A stretch of 53,673 nucleotides of DNA from CAIPAT01 sp041665605 (GCA_041665605.1 JBAYIO010000026.1:1-53673), one strand, 5' to 3'; shown: positions 43,682 to 53,138, counted from the first letter of the stretch. Program-made: numbers and translations. The notes: generated by a model from the letters alone, not told the origin.

Positions 43682-43827
43682 GGATTTATGACAGGCTTTA
43701 AATTTACGGATGACCCGCGGACGGCGCTCCGGCAGGATATTTATGCTGTTCTCGTGCTGAAAGCACCAGCAACGCGACAGATTCCCCCGTTATTCAAGCA
43801 ACGAAAACACCAAAGCTAAAGCTTGAC
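43682..43827 (+). repeat. dispersed repeat derived from a terminase gene, copy R2
   Basis: These 146 bases have the same two ends as R1 (GGATTTATGACAGG and AAAGCTTGAC) and the same two internal deletions relative to the terminase gene at 53497. The frame MTGFKFTDDPRTALRQDIYA continues to a stop at 43819 (43 codons). A 3-base gap and a 1-base gap relative to R1 change the reading after KAPA. Unlike R1 it is preceded by a possible promoter, TTGACAAAAT, that also occurs upstream of the intact gene (53444). Confidence 0.85.
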
Positions 43828-43874
43828 GCTGATTTTCCAAGAACGCCACAAAGCCCATTATTTTCCTCAATCTT

Positions 43875-43897
43875 TTTTGCCTTTATTGAAGGCAAAA
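43875..43897 (+). terminator. hairpin with T-rich tail after terminase remnant R2
   Basis: TTTTGCCTT and AAGGCAAAA form a 9-bp stem with a 5-base loop, followed by TAGATTTTTTTG on the plus strand. It lies 56 bases after the stop of the R2 frame and would end a transcript reading rightward through the remnant. Confidence 0.65.
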
Positions 43898-44086
43898 TAG
43901 ATTTTTTTGTTTTTTCAGAAATATCATTGTTTTTTCGTGGAAAATCTTACCTTGATGATCGCAGCAGCCCAATTTAGTAAAACAGTCAATGCATATAAAA
44001 TAACTGATCATCAAATAATTTTGGATTCCGCAGTTTTCTTATGATGCCCTAACTTCATATCATCATACTACTTTAGTATTAATCTA

Positions 44087-44177
44087 CTGCTTCCGATTCG
44101 GAATATCGGGGGCGAAGCAGAGAGTAACGTGAACATGGTTGCGGCACAATTTGCCACCCGGAGACGGGGGGCTTTTT
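44087..44177 (+). ncRNA. candidate structured small RNA ending in an intrinsic terminator
   Basis: Three stems follow one another: CTGCTTC (44087-44093) with GAAGCAG (44114-44120) enclosing CGAT/ATCG; GTAAC (44124-44128) with GTTGC (44138-44142, one G-U pair); and GCCACCCG (44153-44160) with CGGGGGGC (44165-44172) around loop GAGA, then TTTTT. A competing stem GGCA/TGCC (44143-44155) would unpair the base of the terminator. TTCATA and TATTAA spaced 17 bases apart lie just upstream. No plus-strand gene follows, so an independent RNA is more likely than a leader. It may also only be the 3'-end structure of the facing minus-strand gene. Confidence 0.45.
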
Positions 44178-44180
44178 AAA

Positions 44181-47100
44181 TTAAGGGGTATAAACCTTAT
44201 TTTCAACAATGATCTCATCCACATAACCTTTAAACAATAAGCCTCCTTCGCAATAATTACCTATAATTATGTTTTCTGCCTTAATTCTTTTTCCGGTCGA
44301 TGTGTTTATCGTATTTATCAAACTCCCGCCGACATATAATTTGATTTGTTTGGCAACGCTGTCATAACTCAGCACGACATCAGTCCACTGTCCAACGCTT
44401 ATCGCATTTGCAGATACGAATGCGTTGTCTGCGCTAGAACCGACTGTGGTATCAAGATATGTCCATAACCTGATGTATAATTTTCGGTCGGCCTGAATCC
44501 TTATTTCAAAACCACTTCCGTAACTGCTGCCGTTTTGAATAATTTCCTGTGTTGATGTCGGCGTTTCTGGAATCTTGACTTTTAATCTGATGTAAAAGGA
44601 ATCACTAATATCAAGATTTTCATAGTTAGGAAGTTTTATGGTTGAGCTTGTGCCGTTAAAATATGCGCATTTCCCGGTATTGTCAGCACCTGGAGAACTA
44701 AACGTAATATTACTGAAATTACCTATATTAAAGAACCGGCTGTGATCTTCCGTAACGCTATATGCAGATGGCGCATCCTCATCAAAATTCAAGCGCAAAA
44801 CACCCTTGTTAATATCTTCTGCCGTCAGAACGGAATTATATATCTTTACATCAGCGATAGAGCCTCTTGCAAACCAATTATTCCCTGGGGAACCCATCAT
44901 CTGCAAGGCGGCTGTAGTTGCTGTCATTCCTCCCGAATTTGTTTTGGTATATGCTGCATCCAGCTTCCCGTTAATGTAAATTGAGGCTTTTAAATCTATC
45001 TGGCTTCCGTTGATAATTTCTTCCGCCGTTACTGCCAGATGATACCATGTATTGTCTGTTAAAGCAGTAGCGGAACTCAAATATATCCTTTGACCGCCGC
45101 CGCCATACACTACGGCCCAAATCAATTTTCTGTCACTGCCAATGCGCAAATCAAAGCCGCTATTGAACGCATCGCCCTTGCCTATTATCCGACCGACGCC
45201 GGACGGGGCCCCGGTGTTTTTGTACCAGCATTCCAGCGTATATTTTTCTCCGAAACAGTCAAAGTAGGAACCGTGCGGGACAGATGCATACGTATTATAG
45301 GCGGAGGCATTAAAATTTTTACTTGAAACTTTATAACTATACAACGTGTCATCCGCCTGGTAGTCGCTGCCGGTAATTGCTCCATTGGGAGCAGAACTTC
45401 CCGGTAAATGGTTCGCTACGGTCGTGGATGGCAAATTGAAATTATAATAAGCAATGCCCGCCTTGCGGGTAAAGTCGTTTATTCCGGTTGTATTGACAAT
45501 AAAAGCATTCTCTCTTACGATATAGTTCGTTTTGGGGGTAGAAATATCACCGGCGGTGTCATTATCATGATATACAAATTTAACATCCCAGGACCCTGTA
45601 GCTGCGCCGGCTGGAAGCACATATTGCCCATGGAATGTCAAAGTAATTGCTGCGCCGTTGATATCGGTGATGTTTTTATCCGTAGCTGTAATATTTTGTG
45701 CTGCCGTCCACGAAGTTTGGGCATGGGGTTTTACATAGAACGTACCAGTTAACTGAGCCGGAGGAGTTTCTGTGTCATTTACATACGCGGAAAAATATAC
45801 GATTCCGGGATAGCTGAAAAATGTATTCAGATAATAAAGACCGCCGGACACTGCATAACAGCGCAAAACGGGTTTTGCCGGATTCGCTTTCACGCCAGCG
45901 ACACTGCCAATCTCAAAAAATAAAGAACCGGCGGTAGGGAGCATTGCTTCAAACCTGTCTGCTCTGGAAAAAGTATATCGGTTATTGTCCGACCAGCTTG
46001 TTGCACACATTCCAGCGACATTGGTCAACGTGCCTATATTATCATGAACATAATCTGCCCAGGATTGTAAAGAGTCCAGATTGTACCACGCTGCCCCGAT
46101 TGTCTTGTATCCTTTATTGCTGAAATATTTTATGCCCGGATACCCGATATCATTACTGGCTGAATAACACCAATCACCAATCACAACATCCGTGGATATT
46201 TCATTATTAAGAACAGCCAGGTACATGTCATCGGCAGTTCCGCTCATCGCGCCCCGGTAGGTTAAGAAATCAGTATCGCCATACGGGGCATTCGACAGTT
46301 GTTTGCTGAGAAGCATATCTCCCCATATGATCATTTTTGTCTTACCGCCGCTTGCACTAGTAACTATATCTTTACTGTTGTTGACTGTTTGAACATATTT
46401 TGACCTGACAGTATCCGCCGGAATACCGCACTGAGTAATGAAATTTTGTAATTCACTATTTTGCAATTCATCAAATCCGGCAAGCAGGTAATCTGGATAC
46501 TGATAGTCAATAGTCCCTGCGCTGTAGAGATCGGAGAAAAGAGTCAATATTTCTGTTATTATATTGGCTGTTATACCGGCAAAGGTATGGCCGTTGTACG
46601 AATAATAAGGATTGGCGGTGAAGCCGGAACTGGAAGTGACCATTTCGCCAGGGGTTGGACTTGCCGGCTGGTAATTAGTATTTGTCCGCAATTTAGTTAA
46701 CATTTCCTGCGTATGAGTAAGAATTCTGACTGCGGGTATTACTTTCAGTTTTTTGCTGTATGCATATTGGATTATACTCTTGACCTGGGCTTGGGAATAC
46801 ACGCCGGACGCCGCTTCAAGCGGATCGTTATTGTAATGCATGTAGTTGTTAATATGTAAGATGATATGCGTGTAATTGCTGGCTGCCGCCCGGTCAATGT
46901 CTGCTCTCAGCAAATCGTCATAGTATTGAATGTAAAGGTTATTTAAATGAAGATGCAGGGCTCTAATTCTCAAAGGGGTATCGAATTCTGTCAATGGTGC
47001 GTCTGATATTTTTACCCGGGTAATTGTCCCGTTCGCAAACCAATTATTCCCCGGGGAACCCATCATCTGCAAGGCGGCTGCAGTTGCTGTCATTCCTCCC

Positions 47101-47702
47101 GAATTTGTTTTGGTATACGTTGCATTCAAAGTTCCGTTAATGTAAATCCTCGCTACCGTATTATTAGAAACATCTTCAGCCGTTACTGCAATGTGATACC
47201 ACGTATTGTCGGTTAAAGCGGTGGTGGAGCTCAAATATATCCTTTGACCGCCGCCGCCATACACTACGGCCCAAATCAGTTTTCTGTCACTGCCAATGCG
47301 CAAATCAAAGCCGCTATTGAACGCATCGCCCTTGCCTATTATCCGTCCGACGCTGGACGGGGCCCCGGTGTTTTTGTACCAGCATTCCAATGTATATTTC
47401 CCTCCGGATCCGAAACAACTGAAAAGAGAATTATTCGGAATAGACACATACGCATTATATGCGGCAGTATTGAATGATTTTGCATTATTCGGGTAAATAT
47501 TAAAAGTATTGGATTCTGCCCAGTTTGCCCCTGAAATCGCGCCGTTCAAACCATTGCCTGATGAGTCTGCAATTATGGAACCGGTATCGAATTCATACCA
47601 TGCAACAGTACTGGAATACAACATGGGCCCGCAAATTAAAAGAAATATTGCCGTTAATTGAGTCTTCCCGAACTTTGAGAAACGTCCAATCACATTACTC
47701 AT
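44181..47702 (-). CDS. secreted LamG protein with GH20-like (hexosaminidase) barrel
   Basis: The protein is 1173 residues with a signal peptide ending near MLYSS. A LamG/concanavalin-like domain (about 32-240) precedes a barrel (about 250-620) with LYIQYYDDLLRADIDRA, IIQYAYSKKLKVIPAVRI and YLLAGFDELQNSE (about 410). The Asp-Glu pair there corresponds to the catalytic pair of GH20-type hexosaminidases. A beta-rich part follows, then a second LamG domain (about 805-970) nearly identical to the first, and a third, different one (about 985-1173). A very strong ribosome-binding site (GGGAGGGGAA) precedes the ATG. It is the last gene of module 3, 87 bases after the GH20-like gene, and probably acts on GlcNAc/GalNAc-containing glycans. 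Confidence 0.88.
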   Translation of the reverse strand: MSNVIGRFSKFGKTQLTAIFLLICGPMLYSSTVAWYEFDTGSIIADSSGNGLNGAISGANWAESNTFNIYPNNAKSFNTAAYNAYVSIPNNSLFSCFGSGGKYTLECWYKNTGAPSSVGRIIGKGDAFNSGFDLRIGSDRKLIWAVVYGGGGQRIYLSSTTALTDNTWYHIAVTAEDVSNNTVARIYINGTLNATYTKTNSGGMTATAAALQMMGSPGNNWFANGTITRVKISDAPLTEFDTPLRIRALHLHLNNLYIQYYDDLLRADIDRAAASNYTHIILHINNYMHYNNDPLEAASGVYSQAQVKSIIQYAYSKKLKVIPAVRILTHTQEMLTKLRTNTNYQPASPTPGEMVTSSSGFTANPYYSYNGHTFAGITANIITEILTLFSDLYSAGTIDYQYPDYLLAGFDELQNSELQNFITQCGIPADTVRSKYVQTVNNSKDIVTSASGGKTKMIIWGDMLLSKQLSNAPYGDTDFLTYRGAMSGTADDMYLAVLNNEISTDVVIGDWCYSASNDIGYPGIKYFSNKGYKTIGAAWYNLDSLQSWADYVHDNIGTLTNVAGMCATSWSDNNRYTFSRADRFEAMLPTAGSLFFEIGSVAGVKANPAKPVLRCYAVSGGLYYLNTFFSYPGIVYFSAYVNDTETPPAQLTGTFYVKPHAQTSWTAAQNITATDKNITDINGAAITLTFHGQYVLPAGAATGSWDVKFVYHDNDTAGDISTPKTNYIVRENAFIVNTTGINDFTRKAGIAYYNFNLPSTTVANHLPGSSAPNGAITGSDYQADDTLYSYKVSSKNFNASAYNTYASVPHGSYFDCFGEKYTLECWYKNTGAPSGVGRIIGKGDAFNSGFDLRIGSDRKLIWAVVYGGGGQRIYLSSATALTDNTWYHLAVTAEEIINGSQIDLKASIYINGKLDAAYTKTNSGGMTATTAALQMMGSPGNNWFARGSIADVKIYNSVLTAEDINKGVLRLNFDEDAPSAYSVTEDHSRFFNIGNFSNITFSSPGADNTGKCAYFNGTSSTIKLPNYENLDISDSFYIRLKVKIPETPTSTQEIIQNGSSYGSGFEIRIQADRKLYIRLWTYLDTTVGSSADNAFVSANAISVGQWTDVVLSYDSVAKQIKLYVGGSLINTINTSTGKRIKAENIIIGNYCEGGLLFKGYVDEIIVENKVYTP

Positions 47703-47789
47703 TTCCCCTTCCCTCCCATGTTTGAATTAATTTCTTCTATGTTTGGTGAACTAAAAAGGCAATTTTAATGGCCGCTTACATATTTTGAA

Positions 47790-50700
47790 TTATTTTACTG
47801 TCTCTCTGCTGCTGACAGCAAGCAGCGCATATGATATGTATTTATCAACGGACTCAAGCTTAAGCGAGTCTACGGCTTTTTCCGGAAATGGATTTACCCA
47901 TTCATATTGATAAACAGCTATATCATTGTCGATATTTCTTGATTTAGCATAAGCGGTTCTGCCTTCCCATATATATCTTGAATCCGCAATATATTTGGCG
48001 AAAATATCCCGCTTTAAGCCGGGATCAATCAACCATTCTCCAATGTTCCAGCCGTAATTGATTGGAAATTCCGCCGTTGTGCCGTCAGTATAATTAACGG
48101 TATACTTCACAATATTCTTTCCCTCCGGCGGATCAATATAATTCTTGCGGTCCCAGAATGTTCTGCCGTCTTTTTTATCAAGATGCGCGGCATGCAGCAA
48201 TATGAAACTTGCCGCTTTCCGGTCTAACTTTATAGTTGCATTCCGCGAAGCCGCGCTATTTAATAAAAGACAGCCGACCTGATCATTTATTCTGGCGAAT
48301 TTAACAGGTATTCCGGCAATTTTATCGACGTTAAAATCCATGCCGGCAAGATCGTATTCCAGTCCTTGCGAAAACCATCCGCCGGCACCGGCTGCAGTTT
48401 TGTTTATAACACCGGTCAAGTCAACCGGGCTGATTTTCCTATCCGCATAAATCAGCGGTTTCCTACTCCAGTTCCTCATGATTTGAGTCCCGTAGATTCT
48501 GGTATATTTACGCCATACTTCGCTGCCGTCGCCTGGAAGCCCGTTCCAGCAATTATTCAGGAATAGCGCCTGCGCCATAAGTCCGTAACCGCCATTCTCT
48601 TCGCATCTGGTTCTGCTCAGCCACCAGTGATAGGTATAGACCCCGAAACCGTATCCCTTTACCATATTTTCATGTATTCTGTCTTCCTGATACGCCGTCA
48701 AAATCTTCCAATTCTCGAATCCCATCTTATTGAATTTAGCAATTGAAGGATGGTCAAGGTGAGACCAGTGGCACATAATCACGTCGCGCGGGATATCATT
48801 CAATATCTCCGCACATTTAAATTCATTGAGCCCGTTGTGATCTTCCGTCAGCATGTCGGTGAACATCAGCATCCGGGCTTCATGTTCCCTGATATATGAA
48901 TCAAGTTTTTTAATATGCTCCAGATAAATCCGGTTTTTGGGAATTCCCTGACAATATTTGCAGCGCTTCTCCTCCGGAGTGGAAAACGTCTGCCATCTGA
49001 CTTCGTCAAGTGAAGTATAGAAATAACGGGGTTTGAATTCAGGATTCCGGCTGCACATCTTCCATGCTTCATCATAAAACCCGAACAGTGTTTTGTACGA
49101 ATCCGGATTCCTCGTGCACATCACCTGCTTGCCGCCGTCTTCGCGCAATGCGGCGGCGGCATCATATCTCAGCAACCACCAGTCCATATGGCCGAGCGAC
49201 TGTATTGAAGGCATTACCGGCATATAGTTGGAATTTATAAAATCAATCAGATTGCCATATTCCTGAGTATTCCATGAAAGATGGTTGCCGATTTTTATAG
49301 TCTGCCACTGATAATAGTCGCCCAGTTCAAAGAGAAACCCGTTATAGCGGAAATGCATCGGGAATTTTTTCAGCATTGATTCATAGAACGCAATATCGTA
49401 CTTTGTAGACGGATAAAAACTGTGCATTGATTGACAGAAGAAACGATTTTCCGTCTGCGGCCAGTCAACGACTTTTGCGCTGCATACTTTTGCCGGCCCG
49501 ATATCGCCGGACGTCATTTTAACCATATCCAGAAAAGCATTGACGCCATATAAAACACCGCGTTTTTCATTCGCCGCAATCAATATTTTTCCAGGAGTCG
49601 CAAGAATTGCGAATCCGTCATATTTGATCCTGCTGAAATCATTTTCCAGCGACATCTGCCGGATAAGTTTCTTTATTGCCGGTTCGCCGGCAAGTCCGAC
49701 AGCTATTTGCGCCTCATCAATTTGAGTACAAGCCGCCAGCTCCACATTGTAAAAATCTTTCAACTCACTGTCCAGCCTGATTTTACATGATTCGAGCCCC
49801 TCGCCGACGTATGCTTTCATTGCGGCAGGAAGTAAAATGTCTCCCGTCTGTTTTTCAAATATTTTCGGCAGGGGGAACAAGGACAGTTCGTCAATATCCA
49901 GCGGTTTAAATGCAGCGAATGCTTCCTCATTAACATTTTCTTCTGCGACAAATACTATCGCTCCTGCATTATCATAGCCTGACGCGACAATGTGATACAT
50001 TCCTGATTTAGGAACTGGAAAACTAAACGGAATCAGTTGATCCCCATTCGTCAGCCGGCCTGCAAATGCTGTCTTGCCGCCATCTGGAGAATAGACCGAC
50101 ACATTATAAAGCATATCCGGCGAAGACGGCATTTTAATAACATATTTGCCGCCGCCAATTCGTCCGACAGCAAATTCATCTTTGTTATTTTGCAGCCGGG
50201 CTTGAGTTTTTCCGAAATTTACCACACCAAAATCGTTGACTGCATTCCAAACGGATGTGGTCCATCCGGAGCGTTCCAGTCTGCCGTCGTCATAACAGTT
50301 TCTGGTAACGTTAAAACCGGCAATAAACGGTCCGTCCGGAGTTTCGTCCAAAAAGCTCCACGGCAGAAAAACTTCCGTTTCCCAGCGGTCTTTAAATTGG
50401 GATGATGCCGCAATGATTCCAGATTTTTCCAATGAATTTGTTATTCCTCCGAAAAATCCATTAGCATTAACCGAAACTTTCCGGAACTTTTTGGTGGAAC
50501 GCCCCATATCAATGTAAAATTCAATGCTCTCGTCATCATAGATTGTTACGGAATTACTTTTATATCCGGCTTTAAGTTTAGCCATATCTGATTTAAAACA
50601 CCGTGCGGCGCAATATATCCCTTTGGCGGCGGCGGTCACAAACGCCTGGGTATTATTACCGTAATCAGCCGTTTGGCTGTTCGCAGGCGTCAAGCGGACA

Positions 50701-51401
50701 ATTTTGCCTGAAGACCATATGTTTTCGTCAATGCGCCCGTCAAGTTTTATTCCGGAATCATTATTATACAGAGCATTGACCATTGTTTGCGGAACAGAAA
50801 GTTTATTCCTTTGCAGACTGTATTCGAAAATAATACCAAATTCCGCAATATCTACAGTTCCGCTGCCGTGGAAAATCAGATTTACGGCATTTACCGCATC
50901 AAAGCTGAATTGCTGATTGGTTTTGCACCAGCCGCCGGGATTCATTTTCAGGATATTCCACTTGCCGTCTCTGACAAGACCCATCCCGTTGTAAAAGTTG
51001 TATTTATCACATACATATTCATATTGACTGCTTCCATCGAGATCTTTTATCCGGTAACGAAGATAAAAACCTTTGATCGGTCTGCTTTGCCATTTTGCTT
51101 TATTCTCTTGAAAAAATGCAAAATTATTAAAAGTAGCATCTGATTTAGCATAGTTCAGCCGAATGAATTCCGGATATTCGGAATTGGCTTCCTGTTCAAA
51201 ATGCGCACTTCCATTTTTCTCGCCGCCCCATGGATTAAAAAGCCATTTTTGCGGTTGGGCCGCCTGGTTGAACTTTACCAGCGGAATGCAGACTGTCTCA
51301 TTTTCTCCTCCAGCAAATCCCTGAAATGCGATGGAACACAAAATCAAAATTAAAAGATGCTTATTGCTTGCCATTATATAACGTACCCAGGAGTTCAGCA
51401 T
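47790..51401 (-). CDS. secreted GH20-like enzyme with CBM9-like module
   Basis: The protein is 1203 residues. ATG 51401 follows GAGG, while the inner ATG at Met10 lacks such a site. The signal segment is HLLILILCSIAFQGFAGG. Order: a beta domain (30-200), a CBM9-like module (about 205-400; IKLDGRIDENIWSSGK, DDESIEFYIDMG, RWETEVFLPWSF), a GH20b-type domain (about 500-640; LSLFPLPKIFE, YDGFAILATPGKILIAAN, GVLYGVNAFLDM) and a barrel with PSIQSLGHMDWW and FYTSLDEVRW (about 798; Asp-Glu pair). It is probably a beta-N-acetylhexosaminidase-like enzyme acting outside the cytoplasm. It follows the module 3 pseudopilin by 56 bases. Confidence 0.9.
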   Translation of the reverse strand: MLNSWVRYIMASNKHLLILILCSIAFQGFAGGENETVCIPLVKFNQAAQPQKWLFNPWGGEKNGSAHFEQEANSEYPEFIRLNYAKSDATFNNFAFFQENKAKWQSRPIKGFYLRYRIKDLDGSSQYEYVCDKYNFYNGMGLVRDGKWNILKMNPGGWCKTNQQFSFDAVNAVNLIFHGSGTVDIAEFGIIFEYSLQRNKLSVPQTMVNALYNNDSGIKLDGRIDENIWSSGKIVRLTPANSQTADYGNNTQAFVTAAAKGIYCAARCFKSDMAKLKAGYKSNSVTIYDDESIEFYIDMGRSTKKFRKVSVNANGFFGGITNSLEKSGIIAASSQFKDRWETEVFLPWSFLDETPDGPFIAGFNVTRNCYDDGRLERSGWTTSVWNAVNDFGVVNFGKTQARLQNNKDEFAVGRIGGGKYVIKMPSSPDMLYNVSVYSPDGGKTAFAGRLTNGDQLIPFSFPVPKSGMYHIVASGYDNAGAIVFVAEENVNEEAFAAFKPLDIDELSLFPLPKIFEKQTGDILLPAAMKAYVGEGLESCKIRLDSELKDFYNVELAACTQIDEAQIAVGLAGEPAIKKLIRQMSLENDFSRIKYDGFAILATPGKILIAANEKRGVLYGVNAFLDMVKMTSGDIGPAKVCSAKVVDWPQTENRFFCQSMHSFYPSTKYDIAFYESMLKKFPMHFRYNGFLFELGDYYQWQTIKIGNHLSWNTQEYGNLIDFINSNYMPVMPSIQSLGHMDWWLLRYDAAAALREDGGKQVMCTRNPDSYKTLFGFYDEAWKMCSRNPEFKPRYFYTSLDEVRWQTFSTPEEKRCKYCQGIPKNRIYLEHIKKLDSYIREHEARMLMFTDMLTEDHNGLNEFKCAEILNDIPRDVIMCHWSHLDHPSIAKFNKMGFENWKILTAYQEDRIHENMVKGYGFGVYTYHWWLSRTRCEENGGYGLMAQALFLNNCWNGLPGDGSEVWRKYTRIYGTQIMRNWSRKPLIYADRKISPVDLTGVINKTAAGAGGWFSQGLEYDLAGMDFNVDKIAGIPVKFARINDQVGCLLLNSAASRNATIKLDRKAASFILLHAAHLDKKDGRTFWDRKNYIDPPEGKNIVKYTVNYTDGTTAEFPINYGWNIGEWLIDPGLKRDIFAKYIADSRYIWEGRTAYAKSRNIDNDIAVYQYEWVNPFPEKAVDSLKLESVDKYISYALLAVSSRETVK

Positions 51402-51457
51402 TTTTACCTCATTAGCATGAATTTTAATATTTCACCCTGAAATAACCGTTACAAATA

Positions 51458-52078
51458 TCAGAAGTATGCTCTGAAATAACCTTTGTAAATATCAGCGGTG
51501 GACCATTTCGGATCATTTCTTATGACCATCCTGACATTGCCCTGGACAAATAAGACATTGCTGCCTGAAATATGCCTCATGACATCTACATCAGTAGAAA
51601 GGCTAAGCCGATACCAATTATTGCCGAGCGCCGGACTGCCTTCTCCAATAAGCATCATATAAGCAGGGCGACTCTTGACGTTTAAATCAGTAAACGGTTT
51701 TGAACGTACGTAATCGTTCATGCCATAGCTGTAACTCGAATTTGTCAAGCAATAGCTCGGACATTGAAATATTTTCTGATTCAGAAAAGCCATGCGGTCA
51801 GCCGCATTGAATTTAATGGCATTATTTATATAAGGAGTAATATAAGTAGTCCAGAAGTAATTCGATCCGCCAATCACGGCACAGGCAGGAGTATAATATT
51901 TACTGTCATTCATATACATGGCATAAGCGACTCCAAGTTGCTTAAAATTGCTGACGCATTTGGTACTTTTGGCTTTTTCTCTGGCTTTATTCAAGGCGGG
52001 CAGCAGCATTGAGGCCAAAATTGCGATGATCGCGATCACGACGAGGAGCTCTATGAGCGTAAAATTTTTCTTTTTCAT
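51458..52078 (-). CDS. pseudopilin, module 3, with altered H-X9-DG motif
   Basis: The protein has 206 residues. The leader MKKKN is followed by FTLIELLVVIAIIAILASML and LPALNKAREKAKSTKCVSN. Near the C-terminus HISGSNVLFVQG has the spacing of H-X9-DG but Gln in place of Asp, so the usual acidic residue is missing. AAGGAGAA precedes the ATG. It starts 28 bases after the LacI-type gene ends and lies 56 bases before the GH20-like gene, so the three are probably one transcript. Confidence 0.93.
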   Translation of the reverse strand: MKKKNFTLIELLVVIAIIAILASMLLPALNKAREKAKSTKCVSNFKQLGVAYAMYMNDSKYYTPACAVIGGSNYFWTTYITPYINNAIKFNAADRMAFLNQKIFQCPSYCLTNSSYSYGMNDYVRSKPFTDLNVKSRPAYMMLIGEGSPALGNNWYRLSLSTDVDVMRHISGSNVLFVQGNVRMVIRNDPKWSTADIYKGYFRAYF

Positions 52079-52106
52079 TTCAAATTCTCCTTGGTAAGTG
52101 TTTAAA

Positions 52107-53114
52107 CTATTCTCTTAATTTTACTGTATCTTTTATAACCAGATGTGTCGGGATCAAAATATTTTCAGGTTTCCAGTCCGGATTTCCGATCATCTTCACC
52201 AGCAGATCCACTGCCGAATTCATCAACTGTTTTAAATCCTGCTTTATCGTGGTCAATCTTGGCCGATAACTAGTTCCCCAGGCAATGCCGTCAATACCGA
52301 TAATGTCGAAATCATCCGGTACCAATTTGCCAATATCTTTGATGGCGGAAATCATTTCTATCGCCGAGCTGTCGTCAAACACTATAAATGCTTTGGGATG
52401 GCCGGGGTTTACAATTTCCCCTGCGATTTTATTTATTCCATCCAGAGTGTCTTCCTGCCGGTATTTTACCGCTTCAATATTGTATTTATCACAAACAGAT
52501 AAAAATGCTTTTTCTTTATTGTTCCATTGGATGCGGCGCAAGCAGTATCCAATCCGGGTATGGCCGTTTCCAGCCAGCAGTTGCACTGCCTCATTCATCC
52601 CGACGCTGTAATCTGAACATATTGAAGAAAGTCCGTCCGCCTGATAGTCCCAGAGCACCATTGGATAATGCCGCTCTATTATTGAGGTATATAGTTCATG
52701 ATGTTCACACTGGGGACACAGTCCGCCAATCGCGCAAATAATACCGTCTGTCTGCCGCTGCAGCAATAACCGCAGCGCCCGGCGTTCTCGTTCAAAATTC
52801 CATTTTGAGGCTGACACCAGCATATAATAATCGTGCTTGTCGGCTGCCTCCAGCGCAGTATTCGCCAGTTCCGCAAAAAATGGGGATTCAATTCCCCCGA
52901 CAACCAGTCCCAGCGTCATCGTTTTGCCGGTAAAAAGTGATTTTGCGACAAGCGAAGGCTGATAATTCAACTTTTTTGCTATTTCAAATATCCGCAACTT
53001 GGTATCGTCTTTGAGCATCCGGGCCAATGGTTTGCGGTTTAATACCAGCGAAACAGTGGATTTGTCTACACCCGCTTCTCGTGCTATATCAGAAATTGTT
53101 GTTCTGCCATGCAT
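52107..53114 (-). CDS. LacI-family transcriptional regulator (module 3)
   Basis: The protein is 335 residues from ATG at 53114 (AGGG seven bases upstream). The longer open frame from 53204 would include the promoter and is rejected. The helix-turn-helix TISDIAREAGVDKSTVSLVLN is at the N-terminus. The hinge region KSLFTGKTMTLGLVVGGIES leads to a periplasmic-binding-type sensor (FFAELANTALEAADKHDYYMLVS, RQTDGIICAIGG, FIVFDDSSAIEMISAIKDIG, IIGIDGIAWGTSYRPRLTTIKQ). It should repress module 3 until a sugar binds. It heads the module and faces the terminase gene at 53497. Confidence 0.94.
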   Translation of the reverse strand: MHGRTTISDIAREAGVDKSTVSLVLNRKPLARMLKDDTKLRIFEIAKKLNYQPSLVAKSLFTGKTMTLGLVVGGIESPFFAELANTALEAADKHDYYMLVSASKWNFERERRALRLLLQRQTDGIICAIGGLCPQCEHHELYTSIIERHYPMVLWDYQADGLSSICSDYSVGMNEAVQLLAGNGHTRIGYCLRRIQWNNKEKAFLSVCDKYNIEAVKYRQEDTLDGINKIAGEIVNPGHPKAFIVFDDSSAIEMISAIKDIGKLVPDDFDIIGIDGIAWGTSYRPRLTTIKQDLKQLMNSAVDLLVKMIGNPDWKPENILIPTHLVIKDTVKLRE

Positions 53115-53138
53115 ATTATAAGACCCTGAAAAATCTAT

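Larger units (their letters stand above)
43464..44180. other. intergenic region between module 2 regulator and LamG gene
   Basis: No intact gene is seen. From left to right it holds TTGACA at 43580 followed after 17 bases by TAATTG (a weak plus-strand promoter), a tetranucleotide tract ATTG/CTTG at 43605-43630, terminase repeat R2 (43682-43827), a plus-strand terminator-like hairpin (43875-43897) and a structured RNA-like sequence with its own terminator (44087-44177). The stretch 43900-44086 shows nothing recognisable. Confidence 0.6.
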
